A DNA stretch of 64,000 nt from assembly GCA_030435675.1 (NCBI GenBank), contig CM059625.1, forward strand, positions 7,998,001-8,062,000. Direction: 5' to 3'. The stretch comes from Steinernema hermaphroditum. Taxonomy: Eukaryota; Nematoda; Chromadorea; Rhabditida; Steinernematidae. Made by a program: the position numbers and the translations under genes. Below, one piece after another: positions 1 to 10,300 of this stretch. Every line of letters starts with the position of its first letter. Position 1 is the first letter of the stretch. Under the pieces are notes generated by a model. It was not told the origin of the DNA. It saw only the letters and a program-made list of their open reading frames with translations, and made no database searches.

Positions 1-14
1 GTTAAGTGTTTCAG

Positions 15-162
15 CGTTTATGGGCATCCTCTTTGTCCATCGAGTTTATGGATACATTTCGGAGGTGCAAAGATCTATTGGCCTACCTCCATTCTCCTGT
101 GTGTGGCCGTTAAGCTCAACCATGGAGGGCACTGGCGACGTAGACGTTATCTCTATTGGAGG
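15..162 (+). CDS. Possible internal exon of an unknown gene, partial
   Basis: An open frame begins right after a splice-acceptor-like sequence (AAGTGTTTCAG) and runs to a GTACGAG donor. The peptide has a hydrophobic start (FMGILFVHRVYGYIS) followed by a mixed segment ending near GDVDVISIG, so a membrane-proximal exon is possible. The rest of the gene would lie mainly to the left of the window. A short tail reading LRVKLRENATK and a stop near 265 may be its last exon, but I could not join the phases. I do not recognise the family. The call rests on splice signals and frame only. Confidence 0.3.
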
Positions 163-623
163 TACGAGACGAATTGTGCATCCGTCCTGAAATGAGCTTT
201 ATGTGAGATATTTGGTGGTAAACACGCCTCTGAGGGTGAAACTACGAGAGAATGCCACTAAATAATTCTGTCGTTTTGATCGCACGTCCAGAACCTTTGT
301 TGGTTCACCATACAACTAAGAGGAGTACAATGCGACATACTTCGTATAGGCGGTGATACAGAGTGTTGACGCAAGAATTCGGCCGATGCCGTCGGCGCAT
401 GCGTTCAGTGAAACGAACATTTGACAAATACAAGGCATGAACATGATTACATGTGTGTTGCGGTCTGTGTTTATTTGCCTTCGAAATCATTAAACTCAAA
501 ATTGCTCAGGAGACCCTATTCACATCTTAGTCCCATTCAGCTCGAACGGCACTCAGTTCATTTTTTATGCTGGCAACAAGAACCCCTGCGGCGATCATTT
601 GTTTAAGTGGACTCGGCACTCAC

Positions 624-707
624 CTTCTCGTTGATCGACATGTCGTCCCATTCGGAGATCTCCGAGCCGTTCGAATGCTTCTCCACTTCATTCTGCTCGA
701 TTTCCAT
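624..707 (-). CDS. Probable first exon of a leftward gene, acidic N-terminus
   Basis: On the minus strand an ATG at 707 opens 28 codons without a stop. They end exactly at AAG followed by a strong GTGAGTGCC donor. The peptide is acidic and serine-rich, with a core of SEISEWDDMSINEK. Downstream exons would run left towards base 1, where I could not identify them. The codon pattern and donor make a chance ORF less likely, but the family is unknown. The exon faces away from another acidic first exon at 1248-1326 on the plus strand, as if the two genes shared a promoter region. Confidence 0.4.
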
Positions 708-1247
708 CTACGACGTTTGGAGGGTCCACCGCGTGCCGTCAGATCTCCCTGCTTCTGAAATCGAGGTTTTGTTTGTGCGAAGAAGTTGTCAAACGTCTCA
801 AATTGCGAATTCGACGTGTGCACGACTAGCGGAGTCTCTATTGCGAACCTTAAGTTTTCGAAGAAACAATCGCCATAGGGGACTCGCAGAAACAAACAGC
901 CTCCGAAACGACTAAAGAGCAGCCAGGCAACAATAGGAAGGCAAGGGATCACATATCAGAAATTTCAAGTTGGATGAACAAAGGCTCGACAGACAAATCG
1001 CTTTAAGCTGTACGCAAAAAATACGTCTCTTGGCTATTGGAATCAGTGGCTTTGGAACATTTATTTATTTCGATTATCGTGCCCCTTGAGCATGTAGGGA
1101 TTGGCTTCTTGCGGGGGAAATCATCGAAGCGAGAGCACTTCGGAGGCCATTTGACAATATTTCCCGCTTTAGGCCCACTCACATGACTAGTAGTGACAAA
1201 TAATGGCGCCGATCTTCCTTCTTACTTTGCCGCTTTTGCTTTTTAGC

Positions 1248-1914
1248 ATGAACCGACCTCCCAGCTGTGCGTCTATTGCATCGGAAACTGACAGTGGAGA
1301 AGAGGTTTGGGACGAAAACGAACTCGGTGAGTGAACATGCGATAGAAGCAGCAGTTTTTGCTTAATCGCTTTCGTGTCCATACCTTTTGCGCACCTTTTC
1401 AGCAACATGCGTTGCAGAGTTTTTTAAAATTCTCTTTGAATATTAAACGAAGGTTCAGTGCCGATCACGTTTGTTCATATTTGGCTTCGGAAATGAGGGG
1501 ACACATCTCACACGGAGCAGATAAATAATCGCGCACTCGTGGTTGATTCAATTTAGCAACTGATTTGGAAAGATTGGCTCCTCTTCCGGAAACTTAAGTA
1601 CAAAGCGTCTCTAGCAACCACGCTACGGGCGGAAGTTCTCGTAATAGTCCGGGATATGACGCCGGAACAAGAGGCAGCGAAAAACGCTCGTCCAAGTGGC
1701 TGATGATTGTGAAAGTGATAAATATCGATTGCGAAGCGAAATTTTCGAGGATAAGCTTTCAGCATTACGACTGCACAACATTCAGGGCAGCCACGAGACA
1801 AAAGTAACGACCGCAAGGGGGCTGTACGGAACGGGTCCAGAAGGAGACCGAAGAAGTAAGAAGGCGAACGCCTTCGACACCGGATTCAATAGAACTCCCT
1901 GGGCAATATCGTAA
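1248..1914 (+). CDS. Hypothetical multi-exon protein with acidic N-terminus
   Basis: ATG at 1248 comes four bases after a CTTTTTAG acceptor-like site. The first exon (1248-1326) encodes 26 residues ending SGEEVWDENEL and stops at a GTGAGTG donor. A later coding-looking stretch starts after GATTCAATTTAG near 1557 and reads IWKDWLLFRKLKYKASL and on to MTPEQEAAKNARP. A different frame then carries DDCESDKYRLRSEIFEDKL and continues to a stop at 1914. I could not choose between an intron, a frameshift or two alternative frames at about 1695. No family is recognised, so the exon chain is tentative. Confidence 0.35.
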
Positions 1915-2329
1915 TCAATACGCGTTTGTCCTCTCCTTCCTTTCGTATTTTCCCTTCCGACAAGGTTGGAGTCAGTTAGCAGCAGTAGTTCTAAATTGAT
2001 CTATTTATGCAAAGAAACGCCCGCGACAGACACACAAAAGCTGGACAAAATGAAATAAAGCCCTTCGTATCAGCCATGTCCGCGCCATTAAGACGGAGTT
2101 GAGTGTAATTGTGATTGAGATTGCGCACTCCTTTGACGCGGCGGAGTTATGAATATAAAGATAGATTGCTCTATATGAGGACTGTGGTGGGAACGGAAGA
2201 GGACGCTGATCACAAAACAAAAGCCACGAAAATGTGCGCACTGATGACGCCGATTAGTGTTCCTACTCTATGCTTTGAAGTGAAAAAAAAACAATGACAT
2301 TGATAATTCCATAAAAATTTAATGAAAGC

Positions 2330-3250
2330 ATGGCAGACAAGTTGTGGAGTAACACCAGAGAATTCGAGTTTTTCCGTAGAACAATCACCTTCCAGGTCTA
2401 TGTCTGGGCGACAGAAAGGAGCCATCGTAGAGGTCTTCTCCAATCGGCCTCATCACATGGCGCAACGGCTAGCAGTGAGTTCTTCTCAGCAGATATAGGA
2501 GTTGTTTATTTTATGGACAGCATGGAACCGAATAATCTTCCGTCATCCTTCATATGAAGTACCCAAACACAACGCTTAAAGGCGTAAAACGATTTTTACA
2601 AACATGTCCCAGTGGAAAAACAAAATAACCATGAGACAATTGGTTGAAAGCTTTTCGCATAATACATTCGCGGACAATTGGAACACAAAAACTGAAGCGC
2701 ACTTAAGAAGGCACAACTTGCAAGACGAGTGACGACATTGCATTTCAGAAGTGCTAAGCGAAGTATCAACTGAGGATGAGTGTCTTGCGGAGAGCAAGAA
2801 AAAGGGGATGCTGGTGCCTGCAAAGAAAGAGTTTTTGGATATTATGAACACTCCGCCATGGAAGCAGAAGCGGGCGAATTCGATGACCCCACTCAGCACG
2901 CTGGTCGAGGCCCAAACCCAAGTGTTCGTTGCATTTAAAGAGCGATGTCACAAGAAAGAACAGACAACCCCTATAACCATCGAGGTAATTAGCGTCTCCG
3001 TACCCGGACAATTGATCTTTCTTAGGACAAAGTAGTTCAATTGGAGGCTTCTTGCCACTCCGTGCTCGCAACATCGGCCATCTCCCCAGCGTCCTCTCTT
3101 GCAATCATAGTGCAGAGTCTTTCTTTTCTAAAATTCGAACGACAGGTGACGTCAGCCCATCCTCTATGATCATAATAGAGTACCAGCTTTTGATGTGGAC
3201 TTCAGGAAAAGCTGACTCCAAGATCAAATTTTTCATCTCTCCCAAAATAG
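2330..3250 (+). CDS. Hypothetical protein, unrecognised family, at least three well-supported exons
   Basis: Three exons join in one frame. Exon 2749-2984 follows TTGCATTTCAG and ends at GAG|GTAATTAG. Exon 3026-3145 follows CTTTCTTAG and encodes exactly 40 residues. Exon 3206-3250 ends in a stop. The introns are 41 and 60 nt. The protein is hydrophilic (KKKGMLVPAKKEFLDIMN, then KERCHKKEQTTPITIE), followed by an alanine/serine-rich, mildly hydrophobic stretch (SVLATSAISPASSLAIIVQ). The likely start is the ATG at 2330 (MADKLWSNTREFEFF), but the link from there to 2749 is not resolved. AATAAA motifs lie near 3400. I know no homolog. Confidence 0.45.
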
Positions 3251-3465
3251 CCCAAGCGACAAAGATCGTGGCCATGGCCTGCTGTCTAGAAACAGTAAGC
3301 GATTCTTGAAGCACAGTAAGTGAACCCGAATAACAACAAAGTTCAAAGCTGAAGGAGAAGAAAGTCTGGCAGCTACCCGCCGCCGCTAATCTTCAAAGTA
3401 AAATAAACAGTAGAAATAAACATTTTACGCTACGACATAAACGAAAGATGTGCGACGGCTGTCAG

Positions 3466-4738
3466 CTAATTCTTGTTCCGTTTTTTCAGAGCTTTTTCCA
3501 CTTTTGACAGCACACACTGACCCTTGGGGGTTAGGAACCATAAATTGTTGATCGCCTGACGGGCCACTTTGTTGTGTACACCGACGTAATAATTATTGTT
3601 GACGATGTAAGGCCGAATTTTTGCCCTTTCTGGCTCGCTCAGCTTGAACCACTTGCCATCGGCGATTTCCTCCCATTCAAAGGTGCGACAAACGACGCCT
3701 TTGAACTGTGACTTGCACAGCCTGTCGAGCACATCCTAAAGGTCTCGATGGGATGAGGAATTCGAGTGAAAACGAACCTGATCAAAGGTCATATCCGTTG
3801 TCGTAAGCGCCCTCTCCATTTCCGCGAGCAAAGATTTGCTTGCATTGGTAGGGTAAACAATCATCGGATCGAATGAATAGGTTAGGCCTTTATCCTGGTA
3901 GCCCTTCAAAGGAACTACGATGTCCACGTCTTCGAGGAGATCGCTTTTCGCAAAGAGACTTGTTGGATCACGCAGCCACACAGCATCAGTTTCAAATAGG
4001 ACGTATGGAATTTCCATCTAAAGGCAATTACCAGCTTAGTTCAATCACGGGCGAAACACAATACCTCGACAAGCTCGCGCATCAGCTTCACCCGTGCGTT
4101 CAAAAGATTTACATAGTTTCGTTTGCCCCAATCGAGAGCCTTGTTGTACCCGTTTTCGACTTCGAGGTAGATGCAGCTTACTTCGTCCCAATGCCGTCGT
4201 ATCACATCGCACGTCTTTTCGTCCATACTTACGACAATCGTTCGATTAAGTATATTGGACTTCTTGAAGTAACCAACGTTGCACATCCAGTTTAGAGTCA
4301 GGTTTTGGTAGGCAGCATTAATTAGAGTAATGTAGGCAAAACTTTTGTTTCCCACATCAATGCCGTGTGCAATCGATCGAAATTTCTAAAGGCATTCAAC
4401 TGAAGTGCATTTAGCAAGTCAGTGGAAGTTACCGTTATGAATTCGTCGCGTAGTTTTGGTGCAGCATTAGTGGTTTTGTCCGGCTCTACAATGACATCTT
4501 CGCTTCCCAGATGTGGTTCCGCCATAGGCAAAGCAGCAATTCCTTGGATTACATTCTTTCCTTTCGGCTTTTCCGGTAGCTCTTTCATGATTAGAGGCCC
4601 ATCGGACTCTTTCTTTGGCTTCTGTGGGACAACAGGAGAAGGCACTTGAGCGTCAAGAATTGCATTATAGACAAGGTGGGCCAAAATATAGAGAGCCACC
4701 AGGGCCGCTAGCCGTCGTCTCCATAGTGCAACATTCAT
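3466..4738 (-). CDS. Golgi-type nucleotide-diphospho-sugar transferase (PF03407-like)
   Basis: Four exons (4433-4738, 4065-4385, 3778-4017, 3466-3735) splice in frame into 378 residues, with introns of 47, 47 and 42 nt. Residues about 9-27 form a hydrophobic signal anchor (LAALVALYILAHLVYNAIL), giving type II Golgi topology. A proline/lysine-rich stem follows. The catalytic region starts near FAYITLINAAY and contains ETDAVWLRDP. This matches the DxD-containing (D/E)TDxxWLRDP motif of this glycosyltransferase family, which binds metal and sugar nucleotide, as in nematode and plant members. The donor and acceptor sugars cannot be told from sequence. An acceptor-like GCGTTTTAG lies 17 nt upstream of the ATG, which could be a 5' UTR intron or a trans-splice site. 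Confidence 0.85.
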
Positions 4739-5002
4739 GAGGCGAGTTCACATTTTCTAAAACGCACAGTGCTAGACGAGGGCGGGCGTAAACGTTGATA
4801 AATTTCATCAGCGAGAAGAACCGGTTCCTTAGCACGCAAATAAGTGGCTCCAACTTATAAGAGGGACGCCGTCCGCGCAGTCGGACATGTTCACAACCTC
4901 ATCATTATCAAGTGAAATTCACACGAAAAAAGAAGAATGTGACCTGGCGTTTAGTAGAACACTCGGACTCCCTTTGGATTATGCCGTTCAAACCCATAGA
5001 TT

Positions 5003-6640
5003 ATGCCAAAGAAGGATAAAAAAGAGAACTACGAGACTACAAAACTTTACAATGAGATAATTGCGTCGGGCGGTCTCTTCCGTATAAGGTGCCCATCGAT
5101 TGGAGTACCATTCAGTGACCTGGATTCCCGTGAAGGCCGACCAAAGATAAATAGCACGAGGCTGTGCGCACCAATGGCAACCACTTACAACTGGTAGTGC
5201 ATGATTGTCTGTGTTTTATAGCACACCTTTGTTTTGGCAGTCGAGGCGCTGAACAGAATTATCCTTGAGATCTGGAAGTTTTCGAACTTGCTTGTGAGCA
5301 ACAACATTTGAATCGCTTCCATTAATTGACACTGTACAGCAACCGTCGGTTACAAACGCTCCGTTCGACGCCAAAGAGGATAGACGGTTCATTCTTCGAT
5401 ACAAAAAGGATCAATTGGCGGTTCGTTCTACATTGAGACCATTCATGTATGTATGAAAGGTGTATAGCTCGCATCAGGTTATGCGTTATTCACGAAAATA
5501 AATGGGGGACGGAAGGATGAACAAAGGTTCCATACGTAAGTGTGTTGAGAATTATTGCAAATATGTGTTCTGTTCAGATTTGTGAATCTGATTATCGACA
5601 TAAACATAAAAGAGGACGGATCGTTGCTTATAGCCTTCGATAATGGCGAACTGATGGTTAACGACTCAGGAAGCGTTACTGCGCAAAGGTGCCGTTACAC
5701 TCTTGTTCTTAGAGGGAGAACCAAGAATTACACAAGGCACTAGGAATAGTCACACGTTTAATGCCTCATCTTCAGTATTACGCGGATTCCACATTCATTG
5801 TCGCGTCCCGTTAAAACAACACTTTTGGCCAATGACAACGTTTTGTCGATATCGGACAAAGGCGACATATACATCTGTTTCAATCACAGTCCTAGGTATT
5901 CGTATTTGGATGAGAGAAGCGAATTAGCAGGTTGTTTTTGCCTTGTTCAGAATATCTTATTGAGCAGTCAATTAAGATTTGCAACTGATGGAACTAATTG
6001 GTGGAAACTTCGCCATCTTCGACCTGCGTTTGCAGAAGTTATTTGTGTTCCAGTGGTCATCGGTGGCACCATTTTACATTACCGCGATGCATGAGTTTAA
6101 AGAAGAGTGCACTACAGTCGACTGCTGCGCCAGAGGGGATGTGCTGTACTCACTAACTCAGGATGGGCTGATCTCTGAATGGAATCTAATAAGCAGCAGG
6201 TTGTTTAGAATTAGTCTCTTATGTCGCCAGTTGATGCAAAGAGATAATGTGTAATTCTATAGATAGTTCAACGAAAGAACGTTGAACAGATCCCCTATAT
6301 AATTCTGTTAGTCTGTGTGTGTGTGTTTCAGTCAGCAGGGGAGTTAGAGATAGCGATCAAAATAGCGATTCGGGGAACCGAACCGACACCGATGAAATTA
6401 CAGATTAGGCACGTTCTCACTGAGCCACACAGACAGTTCGGATGCCCCCACTCCACTAACACTATGCCTTTGAGGATGCTGGGCCTTGCGTTTCTTTGCA
6501 GCTTTTGATTCATGTTTAAGCTATTTCGCGACAATTTTATGCGCTTCTTACTTATATTATTTGTTGCAGGCGAATGATTCGTAAAGCACTCTATCGCACA
6601 AGCCTTCCAAATTGCTTACAAATTCTGATTGCTGATGATA
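5003..6640 (+). CDS. Unresolved gene with WD-repeat-like segment
   Basis: Several coding-looking pieces share this strand. They are an ORF from ATG 5003 (MPKKDKKENYETTKLYNEI), a piece at about 5236-5285 (EALNRIILEIWKFSNLL) ending at a GTGAGC donor, its likely continuation after a 46-nt intron (KEDRRFILRYKKDQLAV), then KEDGSLLIAFDNGELMV at 5590-5660, LLANDNVLSISDKGDIYIC near 5840, and IGGNFAIFDLRLQKLFVFQW with VLYSLTQDGLISEWNL at 5990-6190. The last pieces have the hydrophobic-GxIxxW rhythm of WD repeats. Phases do not join cleanly everywhere, so this may be two genes or a decayed one. The product is not identified. Confidence 0.35.
6374..6427 (-). ncRNA. tRNA-like A box and B box, possible tRNA-derived relic
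   Basis: Read on the minus strand, TGGCTCAGTGAG (6416-6427) resembles a tRNA A box and GGTTCGGTTCC (6374-6384) a B box. The 31-nt gap between them is close to that of a real tRNA, and CTGTAAT lies where an anticodon loop would be. The anticodon and T stems pair poorly when folded by eye, so a functional tRNA is unlikely. A decayed tRNA or the head of a SINE fits better. A short GT run lies just to the left (about 6314-6327). Confidence 0.25.
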
Positions 6641-7307
6641 AGGTGAGGAGCTTGTTGGAGTTCCTAGCATTTTTCATTTTAGCGGTTTGTTATTCACACG
6701 GCCACTAAACTCGCCTTTCTGGTTGTATAAGTCACTGGACACTGTTCATGCATTTATGTCGTTATTATGTATACATTTATGTATATTTGTTATTCATAGA
6801 ATAATCAGTATAAACTCTGTGGAATTCTTACTCATATCTATAGGTAATAATATTCTTATGTGACCTGAACGCAATATTAGTGTTGGAAGGGAGAATATAC
6901 AATAGTTGCTGACAGAATGATATTCACGGCGTAGAAATGCATCGCTGTGGTTGGTAATCACTTCAGTTGTCGAAATTGGTTCTCGAGAAGCAGATGTGCT
7001 ATTCATAGTGGATGTGTCATAACCCTGGAGTAAGTTGCGAATTGTGATTAGAGTTGAGAAGTGAAGAAGGAAACATCGATCATTGCTGACAGAATCCGTT
7101 ATGGGGAGATAAGTAGTATAGTGGACTGTCTTAGGGGATGCGTGCGACGGTTCGTTTGTGTTATGAAGTGGAAATTATGAAGGAATTACGAACTTTGGGC
7201 AATTGAACGGAATGACCACTTGATATTACAGAGGACTTGGCAGTAGAAGGAGATCTATACATCTCTGAAACGAATAGAATGTTAAAAAACGCCTTCGAGA
7301 AAATGGC

Positions 7308-10300
7308 TTACGACGTTTCGAGGTGATTCTCCATTATGAACTTGAGGAGATCTTGATGTTTGTTGAACGTCTTGCACTCGCCGTTTGGGATTTGGGACGG
7401 TGGAGGGGCGGCCGGAAGAGGGGGTGCCGAAGAGGTAGCCGTCGATGAGGAGAGGTTGATTCGCAAGGTGCTCGATTCGTCTCCCGGTTCGGAGTGCTGT
7501 TCACCGACGGCGACTGTGCTCACGTGGGGTTTAGAACCCAGATGGTCAGAGCGCTTCTCCTCGCACGGTGTCAGATCGCTGGTCAGTGACAGGGTCTCGA
7601 TGTCGTCTCGCAGAGTATCGAGTCCATCGCCGACAGAGGCGACATTGTTGTTGTCTCGTGAGGAGGCCGAACTGATGCCCGAAGTGGAGGAACAGAAGGA
7701 CTCGCTCGAGGCGAGGGTCGATGCTTGGCTGTTGCGCCGGTGGTGCTGAACCGATAAGTTAGAGAAATTGTTTTCTACTTTGGTACCTGTTCGGCGAGGC
7801 GAGAATTAGTCTTTTTGGACGCCGCGCCGACGGCATTCTGGACGTTGAATGAGAATCGCTTCAGAATGCTGCTAGACACTGTCCCGGACAGCGACTTTGG
7901 CTTCGTCAGTTCACTGCCGTCGGCGGTGTGATAGCGTTTCTCAAAGCGTCGAGTACTGATCTGACTCGTAGGAGGGGTGTTTGGAGTGCACGCCCGCGAA
8001 GGACTCTCGGATACCGGCGGTGTTCCGGTGCAGGGGGTGCCCGGAGATTCCCGCAGGTCTCTGTCTGGAGTGTCGACCAGACGGCGAAGATCAATGTCAG
8101 GAGAGTCGTCAGTCGAAGTGATGATAAAGGACGGAGACCGAGCTCTTTGAGGAATATCCTTCTTTTCGATCAACGTGTTCGGGGTGGAGCCGTTCGAAAG
8201 GAGAGACGCGCTGTCGGATCGCTGGTGCACAGCAGCGGTGGCCGGGCTCTCAACCTCTCTACTTGAGCTGTTGGAGCGCGAACGTTGGTGAGTTCTCTCT
8301 GAAGAAGCATCTGCGTCCAGATATCTTTTTCTCCGTCTCTGTCCTACCTTCGAAGTGGGGAATTTCTGTGGCCGAAATCGGGAGATACAGGTCAACACTC
8401 GATTTCGACTGAGAAATTGAACTGGGGATCAGTCCATTCATCATCATAGGTTTGCCGCGACCGATCCATCTCGTTGGCGAGTCTTGCCGAAAGCGGTCGA
8501 GCTGCTCTGCCGACGAAACAGTTCCCGATTTGCGCATATCTAATAGAGGTTTTTGTTTTATGGACGTGACAGATTTGAATTACGGGCTAAGTGAGCGTGC
8601 GCCTGCGCGACGACTTGGGAATCCATGCTACTACTCTTGCGATGGGCGATTTCCAGTTGAGTAGGTAGATTACTGTCGTAGAAGCCTCCGAACGAGAGTC
8701 TGGCGGAGTGATCAGGAGTGGTGAAGTGGGAGTTGCTCTCGTACATCGGTCGGTAGCTCTCCGGTCCTACGTCCATGATGTTTCCGTAGTGCATACGTTG
8801 TCGCATCGCTCCAATGTCCCGATGGAACTCCGTTCTTGCCCGTGTGATCAACTCGGCCCAACGATCCGTCTCTGCCGTGCTCGACGAGAACATTAGATAG
8901 AAGGCCGTGGGAGCATCGAACTCATTCTTGCTAGCCAGATAGAATCCAGCTTAAATAAAGACATGATAGACATGATTTGCCTAGGGCACAACATACATAA
9001 GTCTAAGAATGGTATAGCTGTGATGTCCTTCACGTGCATCGGAGGCTTAATGACTCGAAAGCGATCGTTTCTTTTGGAAGTCGCCTTACATATGAGTAAC
9101 ATGTCTGTGAACAGAATACAATGCGTGTCCACCTAAATGCTCAGAAAATTGATGAATCTTCTACCGTAATCGGACCTTTGCTCCTTGACGACCTTCCCGC
9201 ATCTTTAGATCTCCACGCAGGATGATTCTTCGGTATCGATATGGACCTGGATAGAACGGCATCGGTAGACGGATGTTAAAATAACACCCCAAAACGCGAA
9301 CTGCTTCTTCATTGTCCACCGCATCGTAGCTCTCCAATGTCTTTGCAAACTCGTCCAGTTGAAGTCTAAGATCATTGTTGTTCAGCTCAAAGTTCAACTG
9401 CATGGTGGCCGCCTCTGTTTGGTCAATCATCGCCTGAATCGTGAATGCTGCTATTTCTGTCGAAGTGGCATGACCTACTTGAACTATCGCTTTCTCTTCA
9501 CCATCGTCAGTCGCTTTGAGAACTGCCTTAAGTAAGAGAACATAGCGCGTGAGTCGCTGCATGGGTGTAGACAAAGTGTCAATCAGCTTTTGACGGCGCA
9601 TCGTGTCTTGGGATTCAGCCCACTGAAGTATGACACGATACAAAATGGGATACGCACTACGAGACTCACGATGACGAACTCGCGGAACATTTCATGGTCT
9701 TTTTGTCGTTTTTGTACATAACAGTGACTGTCGGTGTGTCCAAAGTTGAAGGTTATGTAGCATTTGGACCATTCGCAAATGTCGTCGAAACCCGTCTTGA
9801 GAAGATGTGGCTGAAGAGGCTCACCCGTGTCCCTAGATGCTCACGATTGGCAAGTATAGTGCAATGGACAAACAAACCTGGAATGATTGAGCATCGGATA
9901 GATGGACTGTTTCCAGAAGTTGAGGTTACATCGGTAGAGCTCGGAGTAATTGAGGAACACCCGTTCGGCGCGGATGTCCTTCATGTATCCGAATCTCTGG
10001 AGTTCGGCGAAGTAGGCACACAATTCTTCCATATGTTTAAGGAGCTATCAATGCGCGATTATTTCGTGATGAGTCGTCGCTGACGCTACCTCGATGTACC
10101 GCTGTTCGGTGGTGACGATTTCCCAAAGCGCTTCCTGCTGCTCGACCTTCCTCTTCGACAGTTCCTTGTGGTTTCTCACAATGCCCGTCCAATGCTCCTC
10201 CAACTTCAGAATGGGACTCTGCCTGCATTTGTTCTTCTCCTTCAGCGAAGCCAAACGACTCAGCATCTCTGTCTTCTCCTAAATTGTTTCCAACTCATCT

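Noticed and set aside
7360..8266. Plus-strand ORFs of over 100 codons antisense to the Rho exchange factor C-terminus
   Set aside because: The minus strand carries well-framed serine/proline-rich exons; the plus ORFs are mirror frames.
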